Numbered from the stretch's first letter, positions 17,652-27,241 are shown. The stretch: DNA of 48,472 nt from Bradyrhizobium sp. (GCF_017881085.1 NZ_JADGRI010000005.1:1-48472); one strand, 5' to 3'. A program made the numbers and translations. The notes: generated by a model from the sequence alone, not told the origin.

Positions 17652-19415
17652 ATGGACAATCTTTCAGGCTACGCCAACCGTCCGCTTTCGTTCGTGTTGC
17701 GCTATCTGCGCCACCGTCTCGCCGCCCATGTCGTCATTTTGACTTCAGTTGTCGCCGCGGTTGCCTGTTCCGTAGGCACTCAATACGGCGTGAAGTATCT
17801 GGTCGACGGCTTGTCGGCGGGACCTGCCCGCGCCGGCGGCGTGTGGCTGGCACTCATTTTTCTGATGTCGCTGATCGCGGCGGACAATTTCCTCTGGCGG
17901 ATCGCAAGCTGGACCGCGAGCTTCACCTTTGTGGGCGTAACCGGGGATCTGCGCCGTGATATTTTCCGTCATCTCACCGGTCACGCGCCGAGCTATTTTT
18001 CCGACCGGCTGCCGGGCATGCTGACCAGCCGCATCACGGCCACGTCGAACGCAGTTTATACCGTCGAGAACATGGTCGTCTGGAATGTGCTGCCGCCCTG
18101 CATGGCGACGATCGCTGCAATTGCCCTGATCACGACCGTGAGTCCGGTGATGGCTGGGGGTATGATCGTGGTCGCGGGCGTCATGGTGGTTGCGATGTTC
18201 CGTCTGGCGGCCGCCGGCAAGCCTTTGCATGACGATTTCGCCAACAAGGCCGCGGCTGTCGATGGCGAGATGGTCGACGTCATCAATAACATGCCGCTGG
18301 TGCGAGCATTTTGCGGGTTCCGCTTCGAGCACGAGCGCTTCGACGCGACCGTCAGCCGCGAATTGACGGCGCGGGGACGAAGCCTGCGCTATCTGGAAAA
18401 GCTGCGGATCACTCACGCCGCGATAACGGTCGCACTGACCATCGCGCTGCTGGTCTGGGCGATCGTGCTTTGGCAGCACGGCAGCGCCACCACCGGCGAT
18501 GTCGTGCTGGTCTGTACGCTGGGGCTTTCGATTCTGAGCGCGACGCGCGATCTCGCGGTGGCGCTGGTCGACGTGACCCAGCATGTCGCCCGGCTGACCG
18601 AAGCCATCGCCACCCTGCTGCTGCCGCACGAACTCCGTGACCATCCGCAAGCCGAGCCGCTGATAAAGGCGGGGGCGGCGATCGTCTTCAACAAGGTGTC
18701 GTTCCAGTATCCCGGGGGCCTGCAGGTATTCGACAAGTTCAGCCTCCGGCTCAACGCGGGCCAGAGGGTCGGGCTGGTCGGACAGTCCGGCGGCGGCAAA
18801 TCCACCGTGTTCGTCCTGCTGCAGCGTTTCTACGACGTGAACCAGGGGCACATCGCTATCGATGGCCAGAACATTTCCCGGGTCACGCAAGAGAGCCTTC
18901 GCGCGGCGATTTCGGTGGTGCCGCAGGATATTTCGCTGTTCCATCGCTCGATCATGGAAAACATCCGGTACGGACGGCCGGGCGCTACCGACGACGAGGT
19001 GCTGCGTGCGGCCATCGCGGCGCGGTGCGATTTCGTCGAGACCCTGCCGGAAGGTTTGGCGACCCAGGTCGGGGATCGTGGCGTCAAATTGTCGGGCGGG
19101 CAGCGGCAACGCATCGCGATTGCCCGCGCCTTCCTGAAGGACGCGCCGATCCTGCTGCTGGACGAGGCCACCGCAGCGCTTGACAGCGAGTCGGAGGAGG
19201 CGATCCGCGAAGCGCTTGCGCGCCTGATGCGCGGGCGTACAGTGATCGCCATCGCGCATCGGCTGGCAACGCTGCGTAATTTCGATCGGGTCATCATGCT
19301 GCAGGGCGGCCGGATCATCGAGGATGGACCGCCCGATCGTCTCATGCAGGGCGGCGGCCCGTACCGGGAACTGGTGGCGCGGGAGATGAACCGGCTGGCG
19401 ACGCATGCGGCCTGA
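17652..19415 (+). CDS. ABC transporter, fused permease/ATP-binding (MsbA-like exporter)
   Basis: TM domain plus GLVGQSGGGKST, LSGGQRQRIAIARAFLKDAPILLLDEATAALD. Confidence 0.9.
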   Translation: MDNLSGYANRPLSFVLRYLRHRLAAHVVILTSVVAAVACSVGTQYGVKYLVDGLSAGPARAGGVWLALIFLMSLIAADNFLWRIASWTASFTFVGVTGDLRRDIFRHLTGHAPSYFSDRLPGMLTSRITATSNAVYTVENMVVWNVLPPCMATIAAIALITTVSPVMAGGMIVVAGVMVVAMFRLAAAGKPLHDDFANKAAAVDGEMVDVINNMPLVRAFCGFRFEHERFDATVSRELTARGRSLRYLEKLRITHAAITVALTIALLVWAIVLWQHGSATTGDVVLVCTLGLSILSATRDLAVALVDVTQHVARLTEAIATLLLPHELRDHPQAEPLIKAGAAIVFNKVSFQYPGGLQVFDKFSLRLNAGQRVGLVGQSGGGKSTVFVLLQRFYDVNQGHIAIDGQNISRVTQESLRAAISVVPQDISLFHRSIMENIRYGRPGATDDEVLRAAIAARCDFVETLPEGLATQVGDRGVKLSGGQRQRIAIARAFLKDAPILLLDEATAALDSESEEAIREALARLMRGRTVIAIAHRLATLRNFDRVIMLQGGRIIEDGPPDRLMQGGGPYRELVAREMNRLATHAA

Positions 19416-19485
19416 GGTCGTCAGCGATTGTTCTGAGTTGCGTACCGTCGCGCGAAATACGCAAGCAACCGGCCAAGGTCACCCA

Positions 19486-21684
19486 ATGGCAATTGAAGCT
19501 CTCTCTCAAACGACGATTCGCGAGACCGACATCGTACTGGAATCGCCGTTCTATATTCCGATGACCGGGCCCGCGGCGCGGCCGCGGCGCTCGCTCAAGC
19601 ACGACAACACCTTCATCGTGCTCGACAGCCATGGCGACATCGGCGCTTCCGCCGGCGGACCGGACGGGCTGTTCAACACCGACACCCGTTATCTGGCCCG
19701 GCTGGAACTCGTGCTGGACGAGCTGCAGCCGCTGCTGCTCGGCTCGAACTTGCGCGATGACAATTCCGCCCTGACGGTCGATCTCACCAATCCCGACGTC
19801 TATCGCCAGGGGCGGATCGTGCTGCAGAGGGACATGCTGCACATCGTGCGCACCATCTTCCTGTGGTGCGGCACCGCCTATCAGCGGATCGGCGTGCAGA
19901 ACCATGGCGACCGGCCAGCGAGTTTTGACATGACGCTGCTGTTCGACAACGACTTCGCCGATCTGTTCGAAGTGCGCGGCGAGAAGCGCCCGCGCCGGGG
20001 CGTCGGCTCCAGCAAAATGCTCGGCCCCGCCCACGTCCTGCTCGAATACAGGGGGCTCGACGATGAAGCGCGCGCCACGGCGCTGCATTTCGATCCCCGG
20101 CCGACGCGGCTTGCGGTGAATTCGGCGACCTATCATTTCGATCTGGCGCCGCAGCAGGTCGCTTCGCTGTTCGTCGCCGTATCGTGCAACAAGCCGGCCG
20201 GGTTCAGTCCGGCGCCGTTCTTTCGCGGATTGCTGGCGCATCGCCGCGAAATGCGCCGATCGACATTGGGCGCCACCTGCGTAGAAACTTCAAACGATAT
20301 CTTCAACGAGGTGCTGTGCCAGTCAATGGCCGACCTCAACATGCTGATGACGGACACGCCGCAGGGACGATATCCCTATGCGGGCATCCCCTGGTATTCG
20401 ACGACCTTCGGCCGCGACGGAATCATCACCGCGCTGCAAATGTTGTGGATCGATCCGCGGGTGGCCCGCGGCGTGCTGCGGCGGCTCGCCTTCTATCAGG
20501 CGAAGTCGGTCGATCCGCTCGCCGACGCCGAACCCGGCAAGATCCTGCACGAGATGCGCGGCGGCGAGATGGCTGATCTGCGCGAGGTGCCGTTCGCGCA
20601 ATATTACGGCAGCGTCGATGCGACGCCGCTGTTCGTGCTGCTGGCCGGCCTCTATGTCGAGCGCACCGGCGACGACGAGACGCTCGCGGAGCTGTGGCCT
20701 TCGATGGAAGCCGCGCTGCAGTGGATCGACGGGCCCGGCGATCCCGACCGGGACGGCTTCGTCGAGTACCGGCGCGCATCGGAACAGGGCCTCGCCAATC
20801 AGGGCTGGAAGGATTCCTACGACGCGATCTTTCATGCCGACGGTCGCTTGGCGGAAGGCTACATCGCGCTTGCCGAAGTGCAGGGCTACGTGTTCGCGGC
20901 CAAGCGGCTGGCGGCGCGCTGCGCCTTGCGCCTCGGACTTGCGCAAAAGGCCGGGCAACTCGCGACCGAGGCGCAAACGCTTGCCGCACGGTTCGAAGAG
21001 GCCTTCTGGTGCGACGATCTCGGGACCTATGCGCTCGCGCTCGACGGCGAAAAGAAGCCGTGCCGGGTGCGGACCTCGAATGCCGGGCAACTCCTGTTCA
21101 CCGGCATCATCCGCCCGGAGCGCGCCCGAATGGTCGCCGCCGATCTGATGCGGCCGCATTTCTTCACGGGCTGGGGCATCCGCACCGTGGCGCAGGGCGA
21201 AGCGCGCTACAATCCGATGTCCTACCATAATGGCTCGATATGGCCGCACGACAACGCCCTGATTGCGCTCGGACTTGCGCGTTACGGGCTGAAGCATTCG
21301 GTCGAGTGTGTGTTCAAGGGCCTGTTCGACGCCGCCGCCTACATGGATTTGCGGCGGCTTCCAGAGCTGTTTTGCGGATTCCGGCGTGAGAAGGAGCGCG
21401 GACCGACGCTGTACCCCGTCGCCTGCGCGCCGCAGGCCTGGGCGAGCGCGACGCCGTTCACGCTGCTGGAAGCGGCGCTCGGCCTCGAATTCGATGTTCA
21501 GCGCGGCGAAATTCGGCTGCGCAATCCGCGCCTGCCGGCATTCCTCAACGAGGTGGTGCTGCGCGATCTGCGACTGGGACCCTCAAGCGTCGATCTTCGG
21601 GTCAGCCGCCACGGCGAGGAGGTCGCGCTGGAGGTGCTGCGCACGCGCGGCCAGATCCAGGTGTCGATCGTCCTGGCGCATTGA
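19486..21684 (+). CDS. Amylo-alpha-1,6-glucosidase / glycogen debranching enzyme-like protein
   Basis: Glycogen-debranching N-domain start (FIVLDSHGDIGASAGGPDGLFNTDTRYLARLEL) and GIPWYSTTFGRDGIITALQMLW; YNPMSYHNGSIWPHDNALIALGLARYG. ATG at 19486 preferred over 19405. Confidence 0.87.
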   Translation: MAIEALSQTTIRETDIVLESPFYIPMTGPAARPRRSLKHDNTFIVLDSHGDIGASAGGPDGLFNTDTRYLARLELVLDELQPLLLGSNLRDDNSALTVDLTNPDVYRQGRIVLQRDMLHIVRTIFLWCGTAYQRIGVQNHGDRPASFDMTLLFDNDFADLFEVRGEKRPRRGVGSSKMLGPAHVLLEYRGLDDEARATALHFDPRPTRLAVNSATYHFDLAPQQVASLFVAVSCNKPAGFSPAPFFRGLLAHRREMRRSTLGATCVETSNDIFNEVLCQSMADLNMLMTDTPQGRYPYAGIPWYSTTFGRDGIITALQMLWIDPRVARGVLRRLAFYQAKSVDPLADAEPGKILHEMRGGEMADLREVPFAQYYGSVDATPLFVLLAGLYVERTGDDETLAELWPSMEAALQWIDGPGDPDRDGFVEYRRASEQGLANQGWKDSYDAIFHADGRLAEGYIALAEVQGYVFAAKRLAARCALRLGLAQKAGQLATEAQTLAARFEEAFWCDDLGTYALALDGEKKPCRVRTSNAGQLLFTGIIRPERARMVAADLMRPHFFTGWGIRTVAQGEARYNPMSYHNGSIWPHDNALIALGLARYGLKHSVECVFKGLFDAAAYMDLRRLPELFCGFRREKERGPTLYPVACAPQAWASATPFTLLEAALGLEFDVQRGEIRLRNPRLPAFLNEVVLRDLRLGPSSVDLRVSRHGEEVALEVLRTRGQIQVSIVLAH

Positions 21685-21711
21685 AGGCGGCGCTCGACCG
21701 GAGGAGGCCTT

Positions 21712-22170
21712 ATGCGCGCAAGACACCTGTTTATGTGCGTTGCCGTCGCGTTCGCGGCGTTGCCGGCCGCCATGTCGTGGGCTCAAGATCCCCCGGTGGC
21801 GCCGAAAACGCCGGCGCCGCCGCCTTCCGTCACCATTATCGCCGCTAGGGAGGCGCACGGGGTGCTCGGCCGCGACGTCCGCAGCCCGGCGGATGAGGAC
21901 ATGGGGCATATCGTTGACGTGATCGTCGATCGTGCCGGCGTGGTGCGCGCGGCCGTCATCGACTTCGGCGGCTTTCTCGGCGTCGGCAGCCGGAAGATCG
22001 TCGTCGACTGGAACGCGCTGCATTTCGGGCATGTCGCTGACAAGGGCGACAGCATCACGCTTGAATTGACGAAGGAGCAGGTGAACGCCGCGCCTGAATA
22101 CAAGGAGGACACGCCGATCGTAGTGCTTGGCGCGGCGGGCAGCCTGGCGCCCTGGCAATTTGACCATTGA
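21712..22170 (+). CDS. PRC-barrel domain protein with signal peptide
   Basis: REAHGVLGRDVRSPADEDMGHIVDVIVDRAGVVRAAVIDFGGFLGVGSRKIVVDW; N-terminal secretion signal. Confidence 0.82.
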   Translation: MRARHLFMCVAVAFAALPAAMSWAQDPPVAPKTPAPPPSVTIIAAREAHGVLGRDVRSPADEDMGHIVDVIVDRAGVVRAAVIDFGGFLGVGSRKIVVDWNALHFGHVADKGDSITLELTKEQVNAAPEYKEDTPIVVLGAAGSLAPWQFDH

Positions 22171-22188
22171 CCCCGGAGAAGCAAACTG

Positions 22189-23502
22189 TTGGTGCGCTCG
22201 TCCAGACAGTCGCCCGATCGGATTGACGACCGCGGCGCCCGGGCCAACGTCCGCGGCGGCGATCCCGTGCTGCCGAGGGAGCCGGAGGTGCGCAGGTCAC
22301 CGGCGCCGTCTCGGCAGAGCTTGCGCGGTCTCGACTGGTTCATCTTCTTTCTCGCGGACGTGCAGACCGGGTTCGGTCCGTTCATCGCGGTTTACCTCAC
22401 GACACAAAAATGGACCCAGGTCGAGATCGGTCTTGTACTGTCGATCGGCGGTCTGGTCGCCCTGATCGGGCAAATGCCGGGCGGGGCCATCGTCGACGCC
22501 GCCCGTTCCGAGCGGCTGGTCGCCGGCCTCGCAGTGGCAACGATCGGCACCTGCGCGCTGGCCTATGCCGCCTGGCCGATCTTTCCGGTGGTGGTGGCCG
22601 CGGCGACCCTGCACGCCGCCGCCAGTTGCGTGCTCGGTCCGGCGATTGCGGCGATCAGCCTCGGCCTGGTCGGGCCGTTTGCGATTGGCGAACGGTTCGG
22701 ACGCAACGCCCGCTACGCGTCGCTCGGAAATGGCGTCGCGGCAGCCGTGATGGGCACGTGCGGCTACCTGCTGTCGAGCCGTTCGGTGTTTCTCGTCACC
22801 TTCCTGCTGGCGATTCCGACCCTGCTGGCGCTGGGGCGGATTCGCGAGCGCGAAATCGACGCGGCCCGCGCGCACGGCGCCATGGCGCGTGATGCGTCCG
22901 ACGCCAGCGCCACCAGCGTTCTCCGTCTGCTGCGCCAGCGCCCCCTGCTCATCTTCGCCGGCAGCGTGTTGCTGCTGCAACTCGCCAACGCGGCGATGCT
23001 GCCGCTGATGGCGGGCGTGGTTACGACCCGCTCGAGCCAGTGGGCGCCGGTGCTGATCGCCGCCTGCATCGTGGTGCCGCAAGCCATCGTGGCGCTGACG
23101 TCGCCGTGGGTCGGACGAACGGCACAGCTATGGGGTCGACGGCCGCTGCTGCTCTTGGGTTTCGCGGCGCTGGCTGTTCGCGGCGTACTGTTCGCCACCG
23201 TGAGCGATCCATACCTGCTGGTCGCGGTGCAGGTGTTCGATGGCATTACCGCTTCGGTCTTCAGCGTGATGATACCGTTGACCGTCGCCGACGTTGCCTT
23301 CGGAAGCGGTCACTTCAATCTGGCGCAGGGCATCGTCGGCACGGCGACCGGCATCGGGGCTTCGCTCAGCACCGTGCTGGCGGGTTACGTCAGCGACAGG
23401 TTCGGCAGCAGTATCGCGTTCACGGGACTTGCATGCGTGGCGGCCACGGGCCTCGTCATGATCTGGCTGGTGATGCCGGAGACGCGGCGGAGTCCGAACT
23501 GA
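22189..23502 (+). CDS. MFS transporter
   Basis: 12-TM-like hydrophobic profile; FFLADVQTGFGPFIAVYLTTQKWTQVEIGLVLSIGGLVALIGQMPGGAIVDAARSERLV. A later internal start is possible. Confidence 0.85.
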   Translation: MVRSSRQSPDRIDDRGARANVRGGDPVLPREPEVRRSPAPSRQSLRGLDWFIFFLADVQTGFGPFIAVYLTTQKWTQVEIGLVLSIGGLVALIGQMPGGAIVDAARSERLVAGLAVATIGTCALAYAAWPIFPVVVAAATLHAAASCVLGPAIAAISLGLVGPFAIGERFGRNARYASLGNGVAAAVMGTCGYLLSSRSVFLVTFLLAIPTLLALGRIREREIDAARAHGAMARDASDASATSVLRLLRQRPLLIFAGSVLLLQLANAAMLPLMAGVVTTRSSQWAPVLIAACIVVPQAIVALTSPWVGRTAQLWGRRPLLLLGFAALAVRGVLFATVSDPYLLVAVQVFDGITASVFSVMIPLTVADVAFGSGHFNLAQGIVGTATGIGASLSTVLAGYVSDRFGSSIAFTGLACVAATGLVMIWLVMPETRRSPN

Positions 23503-23518
23503 TCGGGCCGGAATACGA

Positions 23519-23544
23519 AAACGCCGGCCCAACGGCCGGCGTTT
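23519..23544. terminator. Hairpin between convergent MFS and fixK genes (AAACGCCGGCC-CAAC-GGCCGGCGTTT)
   Basis: Perfect 11-bp stem and 4-nt loop, flanked by A/T-bearing ends in both directions. Confidence 0.75.
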
Positions 23545-23575
23545 GAAACGGGATCAGACGAGAAACTTGGCTCGC

Positions 23576-24271
23576 TTATGCGTCCAGCGTGCGTAGCTTC
23601 TGGCGGTTGCGGAGCACGATCTGGCGTGCGCCGGAAAATCCGAGAATTCCCTGGCTGTGGAGCTGCGAAAGCGCCCTCGAGACGGTTTCCAGCGTAAGGC
23701 CGAGATAATCGCCGATATCCCTGCGGCACATCGGCAGCGCCATCATGCCCGCAACGGCGAGCCGGCCGTCCATTTCCAGGAGGAAGGTGGCCACCCGCTC
23801 CATCGCCGTCTTGCGTCCGAGCAGCAGCATATGGTCTTCCGCATGCCGGAGATCGCCGGCGGTCATGGCCCAGAGCTTGCGCGCGACCTGGACATCGACG
23901 CCTGCTGCCTGTTCGAGGCTGCGGCGCTTCACCAGCCGCACGGTGGTATCGATGATGGCTTCCGCGGCCAGCCGGTGAATGGTTCCGGATTCGAGGCCGA
24001 AAACATCGCCCGGAAGGTGGAATGCGCCGATCTGGCGGCGTCCGTCGGACAGCAGCTTGTAGCTGCGAACCGCGCCTGTAATTACCTGGTAAACGTATTC
24101 CGCAGGTTCATCCTCGCCGTAGATTTCCTCGTCCTTCTTGTAGGAAAATTCCGTTGCGACGAGACCCGCATGACCGGTAACCGCGCCGAACTGGTCGGGG
24201 GCAGGAGCGGGGAAGGCGACGGGGCTGACCTTGTGGCCGATAACCGAGGTGCTGAGGGATTGGGTAAGCAT
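23576..24271 (-). CDS. fixK: Crp/Fnr family regulator, FixK (FixK2-type)
   Basis: cNMP-binding domain followed by RRDIGDYLGLTLETVSRALSQLHSQGIL HTH; lacks the N-terminal Fnr cysteine cluster; adjacent to fixJL. Confidence 0.92.
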   Translation of the reverse strand: MLTQSLSTSVIGHKVSPVAFPAPAPDQFGAVTGHAGLVATEFSYKKDEEIYGEDEPAEYVYQVITGAVRSYKLLSDGRRQIGAFHLPGDVFGLESGTIHRLAAEAIIDTTVRLVKRRSLEQAAGVDVQVARKLWAMTAGDLRHAEDHMLLLGRKTAMERVATFLLEMDGRLAVAGMMALPMCRRDIGDYLGLTLETVSRALSQLHSQGILGFSGARQIVLRNRQKLRTLDA

Positions 24272-24354
24272 TTTGCCATCTCCTGTGCGGCGGATGGCGA
24301 ATGGGTACCGGGGATTTTCGGGGCTGGAAATTTCGCGAGATATCTTAAGGGGAA

Positions 24355-24362
24355 CTACTTAC
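24355..24362 (-). promoter_or_regulatory. Candidate FixJ-binding motif GTAAGTAG upstream of fixK
   Basis: Minus-strand GTAAGTAG matches the FixJ consensus GTAmGTAg; about 85-90 bp upstream of the fixK start. Confidence 0.6.
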
Positions 24363-24392
24363 GTATATTACCGGAGGTGGCCGTTCCAGGCC

Positions 24393-24824
24393 TCAGCCGC
24401 CGGCCGGTCCGCTCTCCTGGATGGCCCCCCGGATACGGGTGACAAGGCTCTCATCCAGCAGCGGTTTCATCAGGACGTGCCGGACGCCCGCCGCTTCAGC
24501 CCTTGCCGAGATGTTTTCGTCGGGGTAGCCGGTAATGAGGATGACCGGCGCGGCGATGTCGCGGTTTCGCAGGCGGCCGGCCAGATCGATGCCATTCATG
24601 TCGGGCATCTTGTAGTCGATCACGAAACAGTCGACGCCGGTCGAATCCACGGCGTTCAGCAGCGAGGCGCCGTTCCTGAAAGTGCGGACGTTGAAGCCGT
24701 CCGTTTCAAGAAGGAATCGAAGCGAACCAAGCACATCCGCGTCGTCGTCGACCACGTAAACTGTTGGTTTGGCGAGTGGCGACATCGCGAAAGCCCGCGC
24801 ATCTTTCGAGCTGATCTGGATCAT
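24393..24824 (-). CDS. Receiver-only (single-domain) response regulator
   Basis: TVYVVDDDADVLGSLRFLLETDGF...DCFVIDYKMPDMNGIDL...ILITGYPDE...VRHVLMKPLLDE; no output domain. Alternative start ATG at 24785 (MSPLAK). Confidence 0.88.
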   Translation of the reverse strand: MIQISSKDARAFAMSPLAKPTVYVVDDDADVLGSLRFLLETDGFNVRTFRNGASLLNAVDSTGVDCFVIDYKMPDMNGIDLAGRLRNRDIAAPVILITGYPDENISARAEAAGVRHVLMKPLLDESLVTRIRGAIQESGPAGG

Positions 24825-24861
24825 AATTTATCCAGACTACCACCCGATAGGCGATGGGGGC

Positions 24862-24875
24862 TTGATTTAGCTCAA
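24862..24875 (-). promoter_or_regulatory. Candidate FixK/Fnr box TTGATTTAGCTCAA before the receiver-only gene
   Basis: TTGAT-TTAG-CTCAA (as read on + strand) versus consensus TTGAT-N4-ATCAA; overlaps the fixJ stop codon (24872-24874). Confidence 0.65.
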
Positions 24876-25489
24876 TCCTTCAGCAGGCCGGCGCGCATCG
24901 CCAGCCGCACCAGTTCCGAGAGGCTGTTGGCCTGCATCTTTGTCATCACGTTCGCCCGGTAAACTTCGATGGTGCGGGGGCTGATGTCGTAGTCGCGGGC
25001 GATCAGCTTGTTGGAAAGCCCGGCGATCAGTCCGTCCATGACCTGGCGCTCGCGAGGGCTGAGCGATGCTACCCGCGCCGCGATATCCTGGGTGATCGCC
25101 TCGCTCTTGGCGGCCGGCTCCGCCTGATGGATGGCCGTCTCGATCATGGCGATCAGGCGGTCATCCTCGAACGGTTTCTCGAGAAAATCGACCGCCCCCA
25201 GTTTCATGGCTTCGACGGCAAGCGGCACGTCGCCATGCCCGGTCATGATCACAATCGGGAACGTGCTGTGGCCCGCCTTCATGCGCTTCAGAAGCTCGAT
25301 TCCGTCGAGGCCGGGCATGCGCACATCGGAAACGACGCAGCCGAATTCAAGGCGCGGGAGGGCATCGAGAAATTTCAAGGCGGTCTCGAACAGCGTGACC
25401 TTGTAGTTGGCGGAATCGAGCAGGAAGTTCAATGAATCCCGCATCGCCTCGTCGTCGTCGATGACATAGACCTTTCCCCTGTCCGGCAT
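24872..25489 (-). CDS. fixJ: Two-component response regulator FixJ
   Basis: VYVIDDDEAMRDSLNFLLDSANYKV receiver plus LSPRERQVMDGLIAGLSNKLIARDYDISPRTIEVYRANVMTKM LuxR HTH. Confidence 0.95.
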   Translation of the reverse strand: MPDRGKVYVIDDDEAMRDSLNFLLDSANYKVTLFETALKFLDALPRLEFGCVVSDVRMPGLDGIELLKRMKAGHSTFPIVIMTGHGDVPLAVEAMKLGAVDFLEKPFEDDRLIAMIETAIHQAEPAAKSEAITQDIAARVASLSPRERQVMDGLIAGLSNKLIARDYDISPRTIEVYRANVMTKMQANSLSELVRLAMRAGLLKD

Positions 25490-25492
25490 ATC

Positions 25493-26995
25493 TCAACTCT
25501 CGTTCGATGCTGCTGGCAGGGTGAAGCGAAACGTCGCGCCTCCCGCAGCATTGCTTTCGGCCCACATCCGGCCGCCATGGGCTTCGATGATCGACCGGCT
25601 GATGGAAAGTCCTACCCCCATCCCGGTTTCCTTTGTCGTAAAGAAGGTTTGAAACAGGTTGGCTTTGACGTCGTCGTGGAATCCGGACCCGGTATCCGAC
25701 ACTTCGATCTCGATCATGTCGTCCTCGACCTTGGCGTTCGACGCAATAAGCTCCCGTCGAGGCGACTGCGCCATCGCCTCCAGCGCATTGCGAAACAGAT
25801 TGACCAGCACCTGCTGGATCTGGACCCGATCCGCCAGTACCAGGTCGAACTCCGGATTGAGGTGGAAGCGCAGTTGGATGTTCTGCTCACGGGCGCCCGC
25901 CAGACCGAGCGCGCCTGCTTCCTCGATCAGTTTCGAGAGGCTTTCGACGCGTTTTTCGGATTCGCCCCGAGAAACGAAATCGCGGAGACGGCGGATGATC
26001 TGGCCGGCGCGAAGCGCCTGTTCGGCGGCGCGGTCCATGGCGTTTTCAATTTTCGCCGCATTGGGATCGGTGCTGCCCGCCAGCAGCCTGCGCGAGCCCT
26101 TCATGTAGTTGCTGATGGCGGCGAGCGGCTGGTTGAGTTCGTGCGCCAGCGCGGATGCCATCTCGCCCATCGCGCTCAGGCGCGAGATGTGGACCAGTTC
26201 GGATTGCAATTCCTGCAGCCTTGCCTGGGTTTGCTGGTGTTCGGTCAGATCGCGCACGAACCCGGTGAAATAGGGCTCTCCGCCCGATTGCATCTCGCCG
26301 ATCGTGAGGTGCATCGGGAAGGTGGTGCCGTCCCGGCGCTTGCCGGTCACGATCCGCCCGATGCCGATGATGTGCCGTTCGCCAGTGGATCGGTAGCGCG
26401 CCAGATAATCGTCGTGGCGCGCCTGGTCCGGCATCGGCATCATCTCGCTGACGTTTTTGCCGATCGCCTCCCGCTCGGTATAGCCGAACAGCCGCTCGGC
26501 CGCGGTGCTGAAGAACTGGATGATGCCGTAACCGTTGATCACGATCATCGCATCCGGCACGGTGTCGAGGATCGACCGCAAATGGCTCTCGCGCGTTCTC
26601 AGCGCCTCTTCGAGCTGCTTTTCCTCGTCGATATCGAGCGCGATCCCGCTGACATGGCATGGAACCCCGGCCTCGTCTTTGACCAGGCCCCCGCGGGCGC
26701 GAATCCACTGCCCGGACTTGTGCCTGCCACGCAGCCTGAAAGAAACGTCGAGACTGCCGCCGGTCTCGGCAACCTTCGTGATCGCCCGGTCGATGCGCTC
26801 GCGCTCTCCGGATTCCAGCAGGGAAAGAAACAGCTCGTAGGATATGGGCTGTTCGCGGTCGACGCCGAACAGGTTTCGCGTGGCATCGGACCATTCCAGC
26901 TCTCGCGTGGAAAGGTCGAGGTCCCAGGTTCCGACGCCGAATCCCTCCATTTGGAGTTGAAAGTGCCCTTTTGCCGATCCGGTTATGCCAGCCAC
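25493..26995 (-). CDS. fixL: Oxygen-sensing histidine kinase FixL
   Basis: Two PAS domains; heme-PAS segment QARHDDYLARYRSTGERHIIGIGRIVTGKRRDGTTFPMHLTIGEM; HELNQPLAAI H-box; ATPase domain. Confidence 0.95.
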   Translation of the reverse strand: MAGITGSAKGHFQLQMEGFGVGTWDLDLSTRELEWSDATRNLFGVDREQPISYELFLSLLESGERERIDRAITKVAETGGSLDVSFRLRGRHKSGQWIRARGGLVKDEAGVPCHVSGIALDIDEEKQLEEALRTRESHLRSILDTVPDAMIVINGYGIIQFFSTAAERLFGYTEREAIGKNVSEMMPMPDQARHDDYLARYRSTGERHIIGIGRIVTGKRRDGTTFPMHLTIGEMQSGGEPYFTGFVRDLTEHQQTQARLQELQSELVHISRLSAMGEMASALAHELNQPLAAISNYMKGSRRLLAGSTDPNAAKIENAMDRAAEQALRAGQIIRRLRDFVSRGESEKRVESLSKLIEEAGALGLAGAREQNIQLRFHLNPEFDLVLADRVQIQQVLVNLFRNALEAMAQSPRRELIASNAKVEDDMIEIEVSDTGSGFHDDVKANLFQTFFTTKETGMGVGLSISRSIIEAHGGRMWAESNAAGGATFRFTLPAASNES

Positions 26996-27241
26996 GCTAA
27001 ACTTTCACTTCCTTTGCCCGACGTCCACCAGTCCGAACCAGCAAGCGCGCAGGACAATCCTACACCAGTTTGACGTCCGATAACCGCCAGTAACTCAAAC
27101 TTTGATGCTGGATTCACAATTTCGCCCGGGTTGGCATGGTCCGGAATCCACCAAGGCGTCATTGCATATCCCGGCCCGTTTTCCCAATCGCACGCCGGCC
27201 GTGGGGGCTCTTGCGAATTTCGCGAAAAGTTCGAAGGCACT

